From assembly GCA_023846275.1 (NCBI GenBank), contig JAIUJO010000070.1:756501-820500 (forward strand): a DNA stretch of 64,000 nt, in the 5' to 3' direction. The DNA comes from Vanilla planifolia (Eukaryota; Streptophyta; Magnoliopsida; Asparagales; Orchidaceae). Below the pieces are notes generated by a model. It saw only the letters and a list, made by a program, of their open reading frames with translations. It did not search any database and was not told the DNA's origin. The translations under genes and the position numbers were made by a program. This document shows, piece by piece, positions 46,701 to 60,085 of this stretch. Each line of letters opens with the position of its first letter. Position 1 is the first letter of the stretch.

Positions 46701-49240
46701 CAATTTGAGTGTGCAAATTTATTGATTAAACCAAAATGATGGTTCTATGATTGTTTGCAAACTTAAGAGATTGTTCTAAGAGAGTGGGATTGAGCAGATT
46801 CTTCCATCATCAAATAATTAAACCATAACACCTCTATTTTTTATATGGAGTTAAATGCTTCTAAATCTAGGAATGATGATTCTTTAACCAATTCTATGCA
46901 TGAAAAACTTATTCAATTCTCAAGAAACAAGTTTTTTAAATTTGTAGAAAATTGAAACAGTAGGCTAAACAAAATAACCAAGTGCATCCTAAAAAATAAT
47001 TGAATATGAATAAGTAGTTAAAAATGTAGTTATGCTTGGTACTAAGTAATAAAATAATAGATAAGCTTTCCACCAACAACATGATTAGTAGTACTTAGGC
47101 TTCTTTTACCTTGATTAGGGTAAATGGGTTACTTTTTGAAGAACTTATGTGATTTATTTTTTTCTACATAGTAAATATTGTCCTTAAACTTAATTAGGCT
47201 TTTTATTATCTAAAGTAAGCCCCGCAAGTTGAACTATTATTTAAATTTCTTTCTTAAAAGGTAGTTCAATAATGAAAAGTCAATTATGCTTTCTTTGTAT
47301 AAAAAACTATGGGAGACTTTTCGATTGTGCAATTATCCCATGATTCCATATTTTTTAGTGCTAAAAATAGTGCTGCATGTGACGAATTTGGCATGTTTAT
47401 AAAGGATGAGCTTGTGATGAGAAACATATGGGAGAATTTGTTATCTCTTTGTATGTAAACTATAAAATTACGAAGTGAAGTTTTCATAACACATGGTAAT
47501 TATACCAGGGAACTTTTAAAGAAGTACAATATAAAGGAATTTGTTGAGAGAATTTTTTCATTCAATCAACAAACCATTAAAAGCATAAAAGTTCAAAATT
47601 TACTCATTAAGCTTACTATTAATAGATGTTAGGAATAATTCATTAGTTAACCATCTGAATGCCAAATTTGATGTTGGAAATTTCATTAAAACCTTATGGA
47701 ATACTTCTAATTACACTTGAATTGGGCTTTTTTCATTTTAGTTAACAGTCATAACAATGACATTTCACATTTAAAAGTATCAAATTATGACTCTCGTGTT
47801 AGTTAATTAAATGTTGATGTTACAGGATGTGTTGTTAGTTTTGCCTAATTTTTCTTGAATTTGCCTCAGCTATCTATTCACTTTTTTGTAATGTGCTGTT
47901 ATATTTTTCTCATAAAAAAGTTTAAAATCCTTGGCATACATAATAATACATGTAATTACTAGCACGTCTTGTGTTAACCTTGGATGTGTTAAGACTATTT
48001 ATTCTAACATTAATAAGAATCAAATGAACAATTTTCATACAAAATAGATAGATGTGTGTGATCGTGTAAACAAAAAAGACAATAAAGTACATGTTGCACA
48101 AAAAAATAATGTACTAGAAAAACGTATTTAGACATTACCTTGTTGAAGTGATTAGAATGATAAATTAGAATGGAAGTTTAATTGAGTTTTTTCTTTGAAT
48201 ATGCAAAGGGGACAAATACTATTTGTATAAAATGGGTTGTAGGATAAGTGAATAATAATCTTGATAATTATTGAGGAATGAACCACAAATGTTGTTAAAA
48301 ATACAAAAAAATGTGATGAATTAAAAATGTGTAAATTCTTATAATAATTTGATTATTTTATGAATATAAGTTTTTATACTTCTCTAAATATTATAAAATA
48401 AATTCTATTAAATAGAAAGGTTAATTATCATTAGCATTTTTTCAATTTATGATACATAGATAAATTAGTAATCTAATATATATTTCTAATGTAAACTAAG
48501 AGATAACATCCAAACTCACTAAAAAATGTATGAAAAAAATCAACGGAGGATAAAATATAACAAAAATTGATGATGTTGCTAAAGATAACCTTGCTAGCTA
48601 CTAGGTTGCTAACAAAGATTTGCTATAGGCCCACTAAATATCATTTTGAAATGTGTTAGCCAGGGTCTACATGTAGAGGCATGATGACCTAGTAGCATCC
48701 AATACTTTTAAGAAGAGGTTACAAGTGGAGGAATTGTAGTTCTATTTATACTCCAAGTCATGCCAAGATTGGCCCTCGTACATCCAATTTCTGTTTATTA
48801 TCAATAAAACGTTGCGGGCAACTATAGCTGACCCATAATTATTGAACATTTTAATACTCATTTCATGAGTTTATTAAGTTGTTTACATATACACATTAAT
48901 TTAAATAATTTGAATAAAATAGATGTCATTATTTCAACCATCTCATAATTCGACCAGTACAAAACTTGATTAATATTTCCAATCACCTCATCCGGCGTTA
49001 ACCTCAAAACTTTATAATATGATATTCCTACATAGGCTTAATCCAAGAATGGATAAACTCATCAACTTGCGCCAATTGTCTCTATGTTGTGTAGACCCAA
49101 AAGCAATACTCAAATCATTGTATACCTGTTTGCCCACTTTGTAACGAGCTTGTGACCCACAAAAAGCAAACCTGAAGCACCACAAATCGATCACTCTATC
49201 TTGCACAAACCATAACACCCATTTCCTCACCACTCCTCAC
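46701..49240. other. Unassigned decayed DNA
   Basis: RT of the preceding element is not visible. The minus-strand frame 47,284-47,487 and the plus-strand reading of the same stretch match no family I know. 48,660-49,250 is slightly richer in GC. It contains the 73-codon minus-strand frame 49,012-49,233 (WVLWFVQDRVIDLWCFRF), whose origin I cannot name. Confidence 0.4.
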
Positions 49241-49560
49241 TAACAATGCCCAAAATGCATAATCCATTTATGAATTCTTTATGTCAATAAATTTTGTAGT
49301 ATTTTTAGTTATGTTTTTTTGTTATTTTGGAAAAATTCAAATTATTTCATTTGTAATGTTTAGAGATTTCTAGAATTCTAAAAGGTTCTTTAGAATTCTA
49401 AAATATTCTTATAGTTCTACACTTGAGTTCTCTATAAGTAGCGTTTTTCTCTATATTGTGCAAGATGAAAAAATTGTAATGAAATTATGAAGTTCTATGA
49501 CCAAGCTTTCATTATTCAGTTTTGCTATGTGTGAATAGTCTAAAAAAGTGATTCTAGAGG
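49241..49560 (+). mobile_element. LTR-like promoter region
   Basis: TCTATAAGTAGCG at 49,431-49,443 is a typical plant LTR TATA context. It is preceded by a short duplication: TTTCTAGAATTCTAAAAGGTTC then TTTAGAATTCTAAAATATTC in the 60 bp before it. No ends, primer site or partner LTR were identified, so element type and limits are unknown. Confidence 0.3.
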
Positions 49561-49999
49561 TGTCCTTTGAAGGCTTATGAGAGGCTTCATAGAGAAGTTC
49601 ATTACTAATTGTTTGACATTAACAATATAGTGAAGTCACTAGGAAAACATTTCAACACTTTGATTCAACTTTAGGAAAATAAAATTATCACTTCCAACTT
49701 TCTCATTAGTTAATATGACTTTAGGATTTCTAGTTTTTTCCTCTACCAACACTACTTATGCATGTACCTTGTCATTTCACTTGTAATGTGGGTAAGTAAT
49801 TGGGCTGTATTGTTCAAATCCCTTTTCCTCTAAGCTAAATCCCTTATGTTAAAAATCAATTTATATCATTGGCTTTTAGGAAAGTTCTTACTTGCTCAAC
49901 CATCCTAGGATTTATTATTTTAAATCTATAAGGCCATTGGATAATGCCTTGTACATGTATATTACAAGATTCCTAATTCTTTCTTAGTTATTTATGATC

Positions 50000-50740
50000 T
50001 AAAATATGTTTGGCATATCAGCATACATCACATAGAAACAACCTTGGAAGATCTAGACACAAAGAAAGAGATGTTTAAAAAAAGCCAAAAAGCTATGCTC
50101 ATGCACTTGGGTGAACAACAGGACCATCATGCATTGGTAGCACCTACTTGGGTCATGTGCACATATGGATGCTAGGTGCACTAAACTTGACATGCATGAT
50201 AAAGAATTAAGGGTTTATAGCAACAAGCTTCACTCATGTAATAGTGGCATCTATGAGATCATGCTTATGCATCCAAAATTTTCTGACACAAATGACACTT
50301 AGAAACCTCATGCAAGTAATGCATTTATGGGTGGGTATAGGGCTAGACGACTCACAATTGATGAAATTTCAAAACATTATCAATGGTCAAATGTCTCTTT
50401 TTGTAACTAAAATGTTTGGCATTTTATAATTAGATATTGTATCCTAGCCTTAATAGAAAGCCATCAGAAAGATATATGAAAGAATTGAAAAGATTTTAAA
50501 GAGAGCTCAGAGACAATTTAAAATAATTAGAAGAGAAATAAAAATTTATTTAGATAATTTTAAGAATCAAAACTTTATGAATTTTGAACCTCTTGAAGGG
50601 AATCCTCTATAAAATTTATTCCTCATGTGGGGAAAAGCCTCTTCCTTTCTTCATTACTCCTTTTCTCTAGATCACTATCATGCTTTTACTTCCACTATTG
50701 TTACACTAAAAATAATATCAACAGGTAAAGGCTCAATGTA
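50000..50740 (+). mobile_element. LTR-like promoter region upstream of gypsy remnants
   Basis: CCTCTATAAAATTTATTCC at 50,604-50,622 gives a TATA box (50,608-50,614) 2.2 kb upstream of the gypsy integrase on the same strand. The 50,050-50,440 stretch is GC-richer than its surroundings. It could be the 5' LTR of the gypsy element, but no right-hand partner was recognised. Confidence 0.3.
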
Positions 50741-52840
50741 AGGACAAATCACAAACAACACAATTATTTTTTGCTTCATCTGAACATTTTAATTTCACAC
50801 TTATGGAAATTGGAAAGGAGAAGATAGTTTAAGAGTAAATAAAAAGAGAATCAAGATATTGAATAGGCTTCAATTGAGAGAGCAATGCTAACAATTTCAT
50901 CAGCTAGTTTGAAGGAATATGTAGCATAATTATTGTAACAAATTGAAGCAGTAAATTAGATGTTATTAAAACAAAAAAACCTTCTTATGATGGATCCAAA
51001 AATAATTCATCAAAATAAAAATACTCTATTTAGAAGAATTCTTAATTTTTAAGTAGTAATTGCAAGGTAGTTAGTGATAAAGATGAGGATGAGATCAATT
51101 TTACCTTTTTAAGACATGCGAATGGTAGTGTTCTTCCAAGGTAGATGCTAGACTTCATTTTCTAATTTGCTATGGTAAAGTAGATTTTGAGAAATCATAT
51201 ATCTAATAAGAGAAAGGAGTCATTTTTCTCTTTAGACAACAATTCATCAATAGATAATGTGGTGTATTCTTGTTTGAAAATAAGAAGTTCTGGATTAACA
51301 TGCATGAATGCTATCCAAGAAGATAGACCTGTTATAGAAGTAGCATGGAGCTAATGTAAGTAATTAGTCCATGAATAATTTAATGTGATGGGTTTCACGA
51401 GAGGAAAGTTTGTCAATGTGGCATAGTCTCCAACATTGAAAAAGATAAACAATGTTTGAATATATCACAAAAGTTTGATGGCAAGTTGTGAGTTTGGGAA
51501 TATCTATTAAAGAGATGCAGAGTTTATCAAATCATATTATAGGTCTATATTATCTTACTGTTCTTAAATTATCCACTTTTGTTATTCTATCTTTGAAATA
51601 AGCCAATATATTTGCTATGCTTATAGAAAAGAAAAATGAAATGAAATTGGCAAAACAAGAAAAATAGAATATAGGTTATTTGAGTAAAGTTTTGAAAATT
51701 TGCAACAATAGTAAAATTATTTTCCAAAGAAATTTATTATAGCCTCAACTAACAACATTCTTACAACTAACAAAATTTTGAAGTGTTGTAATCATCACAA
51801 GAAGATAGGACCTATATGAGAAAAATCCTAAAAATTAATTTATGAACTTTTTCTAAAAAAATTAGTTAGGATTATATACTTATTATACATACCAAAAAAA
51901 TGTATTTCAATCACTTTCACAAGTTTATGAAACCATATCTCTTATCATGAAAAAGCTTTTTGGCTCAATTAGTGACACTAGAAGCTAAAAGTACTTAACA
52001 ATAGCAAGTCTTGTGGAATGACTAAAGTTGGAGACCACACCACATCAAAGACTCTATTTTTTTGGGGGATTAATAAAGAAAAGGAGGTAATAGTTAAACA
52101 GCAGCATAAGGTCACTCTTACTATCGTCAAAAATACCTTTTATAAGGTTATCTATTAAATGGTACCATTAAATGTCTACAAATCTATACAACTAAATCCA
52201 CAATTGGCTGGTCAAGATGCCATCTACTACTGATTAACAAAATGTTAATGGTTTAGGTAGGATAGAAAAACTTTTTTGAATCACGACAAAGAAGCATCGA
52301 TAAAAGACATTATTAGTGCTATCCAACTGAACAGGTTGATGAACATATGCTAAGGTTATGTATAACTAACAAAATTAATGGAACTACTTGATTGGATAAA
52401 AGAAAGTCTTAATCACCTAAATAAGATAATTATGCAAAGGAATTAGTTCTAAAATGAATCGAGTTAGAAAGATTGAACCTATGATTAGGTGATAACTTTC
52501 AAGCTCATGGAATAAAAAATGGATGTTGAAAGTCAAGTGAGGAGATAAAATGACAAAATTTAATGATATTTGAGAAAGGGATATGGTCGTACATTGGGAT
52601 AGATTCATTGTAGGCATGCTAGAGTGCATGTCATAATGTGCTAGATAAGCATCATGTGCAACCTTAGAAGACCAAGAAGGGAAGTAAGTGATATTTAGAA
52701 ATCCAATGACAATGTTGCACATGTGAACAGGTGCACTGTCTAATACAAAACTTGTACTATAGCTAACTCTATAAATTATAGCATAGTAGTAAATACATGA
52801 TTACCTTTATTACAATGACTAAAGGAAGATATTAAAATGT
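50741..52840. other. Unassigned; would hold gag, protease and RT of the gypsy element
   Basis: No gag, protease, RT or RNase H motif could be read in any frame. The minus-strand frame 52,417-52,722 is a shadow without family resemblance. The space is too short for a full gag-pol, so deletion is likely. Confidence 0.35.
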
Positions 52841-52849
52841 ACTTTGCAT

Positions 52850-53680
52850 TTGAGGTATCAAAAGGCATTAGAAATTACTATTCTATATTCATAGCTATTG
52901 GTAGCTTTTTTAAGATGGCTCATGTTATACCTTACCAAAAGAAATCGAATGCCTCCATATCACAAAATTATTTCAGTATGAAAAAATTATGGGATTTAGT
53001 AAGAACAACTGTCTAATTGTGATGTATGATTTACTAGTTCTTCTAAAATACATTTTGGTACTTCTTTGGAGTGGAACTTAAATTTTTATCAACTTATTAT
53101 CCTTAGACAGATTAGTAAACCAAAGTAATGAATTGAAGATTTGGAATCCTTCTTGATAGGCTATTGATTGAAGATGTTTTTACATCGATTTTTTATTACT
53201 TAACAAAAACATTTCTTGCAATAAATCTATCAATTGGTCAAAAATTTGAGTCCTTTCGAATTTTGTTTTATGAAATCGCCATCATAGTCCTATTGACTTG
53301 ATTCCGTTATCTTGTGATTTTAATACTTCTAAGTTTATTGAGTCTTATTTTCATCTATTTCATCATTATCAAAGCATTTTAACAAAAAAAATAATCAAAG
53401 CAAATAAATACATAAATGATGACTAGATGCTCATATGGAACCTTGGGAAATTGTTGAGCTAAACTATGCTCATATCTAAGAGATTTCCATTAGGAACCCT
53501 TACAAAATTACATGCATATGGTTCTAGATCAATTAGAATAATGAAGAAATAAGGAATCAATGCATGTGTTGGATTTACTTGAAGATTATGGAATTTATTT
53601 TACCCTTAATATTTGAAACCTCATACCATATTCATCACTAATCCCGATATATGGTGAGCTTTTTAAGCCTTTCCCATCAT
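52850..53680 (+). pseudogene. Ty3/gypsy integrase remnant
   Basis: Plus-strand translation from about 52,880 gives YSIFIAIGSFFKMAHVIPYQ, then KKSNASISQNYFS and KKLWDLVRT. After frameshifts come VELKFLSTYYP, TKVMN and LGILLDRLL-like residues. The gypsy core reads DSIFVVVDRFSKMAHFIPCxK...A..F...V.LHGLP.TIVSDRD...LGT.LKFSTTYHPQTDGQTEVVNR.L..LLR. Then 53,475-53,560 gives RFPLGTLTKLHAYGSRSIRI then MKK, and VLDLLEDYGIYFTLNI then NLIPY. This is the integrase C-terminal block RFPxGTxKKLHARGxGPFxIxKK.xxNAYVLDLPxDxGISxTFNVxDL. The first catalytic aspartate region is altered (VDRFS to IGSFF). Confidence 0.85.
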
Positions 53681-54160
53681 TTCATAGTGAAACTATTCAA
53701 CTAATATCCAATCTAATGAGATGAGAGACCAAGTGGAGCAAATCTTGGATGACTCAACAGTCTCATATAGGATTAGGCATGTTAGAGACTTTTGATATGT
53801 CGGTAAGGAAGTGTGACCTTAGTGAGACTTGGATCCTTGTAGAGGTTATTCACCTACTAGACTTAAAATTGTTGGGGCAATGCTGTGGATTTCATTATAG
53901 CTCAATGGCATTAAGCTCTCTTGCACTTTAGGATTATAAAATAGTAGCATCCTCTCTATCTTGTAGAGATTCAACTATTAGCTGCACTACTCTTTTCCAT
54001 GCATACAAACAAGTTAGGACACCTCTTCTACTAATTAGTCTCAATAATTATTGTTTTTTGGGCTAGTTGATTATAGCCAATACTTATTCATCAACATATC
54101 TCAATTTTGACCAACAACATGTTTAAGATTACATTTGGTCAATCAGCGGCCAGATTTTAT
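53681..54160. other. Unassigned; expected position of gypsy 3' end and LTR
   Basis: A 60-codon frame at 53,749-53,931 follows the integrase but matches nothing known. No polypurine tract or LTR start was recognised. Confidence 0.35.
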
Positions 54161-54985
54161 CTTCATAATATGGATCTTCTTTTTTTGACATTCTATCACT
54201 CTTAATATTTTTTTAATTTACTTCTTTTTTTTACCATTTTTATAGCTTATTTTGTAAAATATAGCTAAAATTATTTGAATGATATATTTAGCAATTATAG
54301 TAACAATATTTTAATATAATAATAGCTATAAATTTATTATTTTATTTCTAATAAGTAAAAACATTTATTAATAAATATCATAATTAATAACATGTAATTA
54401 ACTTTTAGAAGTAAGTAAGCTTCTCATATTAAATATTAGTGGCTCGAAATAACAATTATTAATATATGTTATAAAAAAATATATTTTTGAAATAAAAACA
54501 ATAATGCTGTTATCATAAATTCGTTAATCACAATGAATTAGTGTTTTGCATATTTCTATTTTCAACAATTCGTAATAATAGTAATTATTATTTCTAAATT
54601 ATTAAAATTATTTATTATTATTTATTAATTAAATAATTTTTTATTTAACTTTATTACATAATAACGAAATTCTTTGTATTCCTTAACATTCACTAATGTG
54701 TAATTTGTTCTCAAAATGGAAACATATTTCTAAAATCATAACTAATAACACCTTAAGAATAAGATGTAATTATTAGAGTTAGTTATTAAAAAAACAGTGT
54801 CATTTTTTAGTATTATGTCATTCTTTGTTTCTATTATTGAAGAACAATATTTTAGTAATTAAATTTTTTATATATTGAGTGATAATAACATTTTAAAACA
54901 AAATATAATTTTAAACTTTCAAAGAATAAAAAATAATAATATTTTCTTAGTCTATTTATTTTTTTTATTATTCTAAGAAAGAATA
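54161..54985. repeat. Very AT-rich simple-sequence block
   Basis: Long runs of TTATTATT, AATAATTAT and similar with few G or C. No coding features. It forms the left part of a mosaic in which AT-rich and purine-rich blocks alternate to about 59.2 kb. Confidence 0.6.
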
Positions 54986-56570
54986 ACATGACAAAAAGCA
55001 TGAAACAATAGATGCCTAGTTTTTATATAGGGAATATAATAAAAAAGATGAATAAAAATTAAAGATGGATTAGAAGTAAAGAAGAACATTATGAAAATTT
55101 GTGTGAATGAAGTAAAAGCTACGGTATAAGTAGAGAGCAAGAGAATAAAAAAAACAATAAAAGGAAGAATTCAAAAACATAGAACATTAAATGTTCAAAG
55201 AAAAAATAATAAGGAAATACATGACCAAGAATAAGAAGAAAAGCAATAATAAGAAGCATATGATTATTTTTAATTAATAGAAATTTATATTGAGAAACTT
55301 TTGATTAAAATAAAAAAAAATAAAAAATAATTCATTATAAAGATAATATTAACATGAAGAATAATAAGAAAACAGAAAAGAATTACTAATGAAGGAGAAT
55401 AAGAAATATGAGAATAAAAATTGATTGAGTAGTGAATGAACAATGGAAAAGAGAATAAGAAGAACAATAGGTTCAAGAAATAGATAAAAGCAAGATCATT
55501 ATGTTGAACAATAAAAGAATTAGATGAAGATTAAGCTAAGGAATATGAAAACTTATAAAAGTAGAAGAAAAAATATGAACAATAGAAAGAAGAATATTAT
55601 TAACTAAAATAAATTATTAAAAAAGATATTCACAAATATTATAAATAACAATTTTCTTATTATAATAAATCTTATTGTTTAATATTATAAACTAGTAATT
55701 ACATCATAATTGTTTTTGGGAATTATGGCTATTATTGTGATAGAAACAAAGAGAAAAGGTAACAATGTTACATGCACAATACAAAACTTACAAGTCATAA
55801 GATAAGAGGGAAAGGGAAGAAAAAAAGTGAGAAGACAGAGATGGGAGTGAAAAGTGTGAGAGAAGGGGAGATAAAGAGAATGAAGGGCTGGAGAAAGGAA
55901 CTTATAGGTGCATAAATGTGTAGGAGAGATATAAAAAAGCAAAGGGTAATAGTAACTTAGAGATAATGACAAGGAGATAAATTTACAGAGGGATATGAGA
56001 AGATGGGGAATTAAGGGAAAGATGAAATAGGGACACCTAGATAGGAGTGAGACTAAGTGAATGAGAGAGATATTAATGGTAATAAAAGCAAGATATAGTG
56101 CGAATAGTCAAAACATGAAAGATTAATAATTATAAAACACTGTATTAAGTGTGGTAGAGTAAAAGAAATGAAAAATAATGATAAACAGATGGGTAAAAAA
56201 GATAGATAATGGGCAATAGAGAGTGTAAGAGGAAAAGATAGTTATAGAGGAGGAGACATGCGCATTTCTAAAAACAAAATGGGTACTTATGAGAGTGAGA
56301 AGACATAAAAAGAGAGATATGTGAAAGCAAAGAAAGTGAGAGAAAGAAGAGAGAGAATAGTAAGAGAATAAAAAATTTCTTTGATAAAGAATGTGATGAA
56401 CATAGACAATTCTTTTAAGAAGAAAGAAAAGAGCAAGAATGAGAGTAAGTTATATTGTTGTAGACAAAAGAAAAACATGTGATAAGAAAGTAGGGAGGTA
56501 GAGCAAAGTCTAATAATACATGAGAAAGAAGAACAAAAATGAATAAAAAAATAAATGAACAATATCATAT
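54986..56570 (+). repeat. Purine-biased (A/G) low-complexity block 1
   Basis: About 1.6 kb in which the plus strand is mostly A and G, with motifs such as GAGAAGA, AAAGAGAG and GAGAGAGAAT. The bias is strongest at 55,800-56,480. Minus-strand frames here (for example 55,685-55,972 and 56,287-56,568) encode only S/L/F-rich low-complexity strings and are not genes. Origin unknown: a decayed GA microsatellite or a satellite-like element. Confidence 0.7.
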
Positions 56571-57180
56571 TGCAACAATATTATATGAACAATATTTAAG
56601 AAATAGATTTGATTATTAAATTAATTTATGTTGATAATAGTTATTTACTATTATTGTAATAAAAATATAATTTCTCCTAAAACATAAATATATAAAATGG
56701 TTCTTTAAAATAAAATATTTATTAATATATTCTCATTAGAAATATAATTGCAATCCAACACTAAAACATTTTAATAAATATTAATTTTATGAATTGATAT
56801 TATTATTATTATCATGATTATCATAATAATCAAAATTATAATAAAATGGAAAATAAATAATAAATAATAAATATTAAATTTATGATAATTGTAATTATTA
56901 AAAAAAAAATTATTAATTAATTCTAAAGAAAGATAAAATTTATTCAATTTGACAAACTTTTATGGTATTAATTAATAATATTATAAGTATTTAACATGTC
57001 TATAAAGTTTAAATCAAATATTTTTGTTATTATAAATATTAATTTAGTCTTGGTAGATGTATTTAACTTTTTTGTTTGTAACAATATAATTAAAATAACT
57101 AATAAAAGCAGTTTACTCATCCCTTCCATTGTCAAATTGCATATCATGATTGAGAGATAATACGTCATTTACAATAATTA
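56571..57180. repeat. AT-rich simple-sequence block
   Basis: Contains near-palindromic strings such as ATTATTATCATGATTATCAT at about 56,802. No features otherwise. Confidence 0.5.
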
Positions 57181-57410
57181 AAGATGAAGAGAAGATAAAT
57201 AGGAAATAAAAAAAATTGAAAAAAATGACAACGTGAGGAGAAGAAAATTGAAAATAAGATTAATATTTGATTAAAATGTGATGAATAGAAGATTAATAGA
57301 ATTAGAAGGAAAATAAGAAGAAAGAAAATTGGAAAAATGGAACAACGAGTTGATGAAGGAAATTAAGTAGAAGATAAAAAGAATAAATTGAAGGAAAATA
57401 TTTTTATTGT
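57181..57410 (+). repeat. Short purine-biased block
   Basis: GAAGAGAAGATAAATAGGAA and similar, resembling the larger purine blocks on either side. Confidence 0.5.
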
Positions 57411-59270
57411 TAATTAATAAAAATGATTAAAAAATAGTTATATTATTAACAAAATATATGCTGATTATGACGAAAAAAATTATTTATTTAATATCATAAT
57501 CAATTAATTTTTTATGCTCTTCCAAGAATTATTATTATAACATCAATTCCTAGTAATTGATCAGCAATCTTATGCCTTATATTAAATTTCAACAATGTGT
57601 ATAATTGTTATTGTTAGAAGGCAAATATAGACAAATTAACGTCGCCATTATTACAAACGATTGATTAATGATGTTAGGTATCAATAAAAACTTCAACTCT
57701 TGCATTGAACACAAATATTGTGAACAAATAAAATGAAGTGATAAAACAATCAAAATTGTCATAACAGCATCGTGTTGTAGGAAACAATGGCATAGGAGGA
57801 TGTAATACACTGAACATTACATATGTGCATAAGTCTACTAACTATAGTGAATGTAGTTTGATTGAGTGTAGTAGGCGAACTTATCACAGAACCATGGTGA
57901 GTGCATGCACAGTGGCTTAACCATCCATCAAAACTATTACTTTGCATTTGAATGGTGCATGACATAGGCAAGATGTACAAGCATGTTGTTGTGGCAAGTA
58001 AATTGAAACAAAAAAAAATCAGATAATCTGAAAAATTTTAGGTTCTTATCAAAATTAAAATTTTAATTCTAGATTTTAGAATATATTTTATTTTGTAATA
58101 AAATATTATTCAAAAGTACTATATGATAACATAATAATGAAAATAACATGTTTTAAAATATGAAATTTTTTCTTAAAAAATGTATTACTTTTACAATTCA
58201 AAAGCCATTGAAGAAAATTATCATATGGTACATAGATCTTGTCATGATAAAAAGCATATTCTTCTACCTTTCTTACCTAGCTTCTTTGGTTGTTTCTAAC
58301 ACTTTCATTTCTGCTATTGTTACTCCAAAAGGTGGGTATGCTAACGATGGCTTAAGACAAGTGCACTTTATAGATAGATCAATTTTAGTGTCATATTATT
58401 AATCTTTTCCCTATTAGAATTATCATTTTTATTATTTTTTGTTTTTCCCATTGTCTATCTATTGTACTCCATGGATAGTAAAGCTAATAACCTTTTATGA
58501 CACTTTTGTCATAGCAAGATTAATGCATAATAATAATACTTATTAATCAATCATATTAATTCTTATGACTAATGTTGTTCATTACTTTTAATGATTATAA
58601 AAAATAAACATACAATTAAATTTTACTAATAAAGTAATTGCATTTGTTTTTTATTACAATAATTTCAAAATAATAATTTTAAATATAAGCAAATTGTGGT
58701 AAAATAAAATTTAATGATAAAACATTAATAATGCTATATTTAATTTTTTAAAAATTTTATAATTTAAAAGAAATTTTTTAAAAAATTCATAACAATAATA
58801 ATAATAATAATTTATAAGAAATTAAATTTAAAATAATTATTAATTTTAAACTATATTTTTCTCAACAAGATAAGTGAATAATTAAAAATATAACTTTGAG
58901 GAGCACTATTAACGTTTTGAATTAACTCTTTTTTAAAATATTTAATAATAATCAATCATTTTTATTATTAAAAATAAAAAATAAATTTGTAGTAGTAGAT
59001 TTTTAATAATTTGAAATAGTTATAATTAATTCTAATAACATTAAAAAATATTAAAAATTATTGTTGATATTTTCAATATAATATTTTTAATTATTTATAA
59101 TTATAAACCTTTTATATGATGAAGTAATATTGTTAGATAAAACATTGTTATCAGAGATAGGAATTGCTTTCTAAAAATGATATAACAATACATCAGATTA
59201 CTTGTATTAATATATCAAGATTAACATATTGGTAAAATTCAACATTTTAACTTAATTCAATAGTTTGATT
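57411..59270. other. AT-rich unassigned DNA with a small microsatellite
   Basis: An (ATA)n run lies at 58,793-58,811. 57,590-57,990 and 58,160-58,400 are less AT-biased, with short frames on either strand that match no family. The rest is near-pure A/T. Confidence 0.5.
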
Positions 59271-59806
59271 AGGAACATTTTAAGTTGCTCAATACATTCC
59301 TTCATGACTTTATGAGATGCCTTATGACTTCTTCCAACTATCATGTGTGGTTAAATATGGTAGTCCTATTTATCTATTATTCCTTATACTACAAATGGAC
59401 TATTTTTTATAAGACATTAAGAGGTAATTGTGGTTGGAAATAAACTTCATTGAGCAACAATTAAATATTTCCTGGTTTGTTTCACACCATTATTATTGTA
59501 ATGATACCATCACTATAGTGAACTGGTATATAAGACCTTTGAGTTGTCATAAGAGTTTCCAAAAAATGTTTCATCGTTTGTTAGGTCTATAGCTAAATAC
59601 ACAAAATAGTAAATTCTATAAAACTAAAACTCCAAAGATAATGATAATTGAAAAAATTGATAAAATCATTTGATTTTAACAGTACCATATTATTACAACA
59701 TAACTAAGGACCTTTATATTTTTTGAATGAAAGAAAGTAGTATTCCATCAAAATTTACTTGAAAAATTACATAAAGGATGTGAAGCTATATGAAAAAGTT
59801 ATTAAC

Positions 59807-60085
59807 AATTAGTGGTAGATTAAAATTGGTAAAGAATGTTCTAAGCTTTATTTTTGCTTACTAATAAAGACGTCCATCCCCAATTCAATTGTTATGTAGA
59901 CATAAAATGATTATGAATAGATTTCAATGGGGAAAGTTCGACAATATTCACAAACTTAATTGGACGACATAGGTTAAAGATGTGCACAATTGGAAGAAAT
60001 GGATTAAGATTAAGAAAGCTAACAATATTATTGTGGTATTCTTTATGAAATTTAATTTAAAAATTCTAGCTAACCAAACACTCAT
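59807..60085 (+). pseudogene. LINE reverse transcriptase C-terminal segment
   Basis: Reads LLTISGRLKLVKNVLSFIFA, then after stops MNRFQWGKFDNIHKLNW, and 60,008-60,080 IKKANNIIVVFFMKFNLKIL then ANQ. Family pattern: LSxGGRLxLIKxVLSxIPxY...(R)FLWGxxxxxxKxHxVxWxxVCxPKxxGGLGIxxxxxxNxAFLxKxxWKLL.(N). FLWG appears as FQWG and the KEGGLG segment is lost. Confidence 0.82.
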
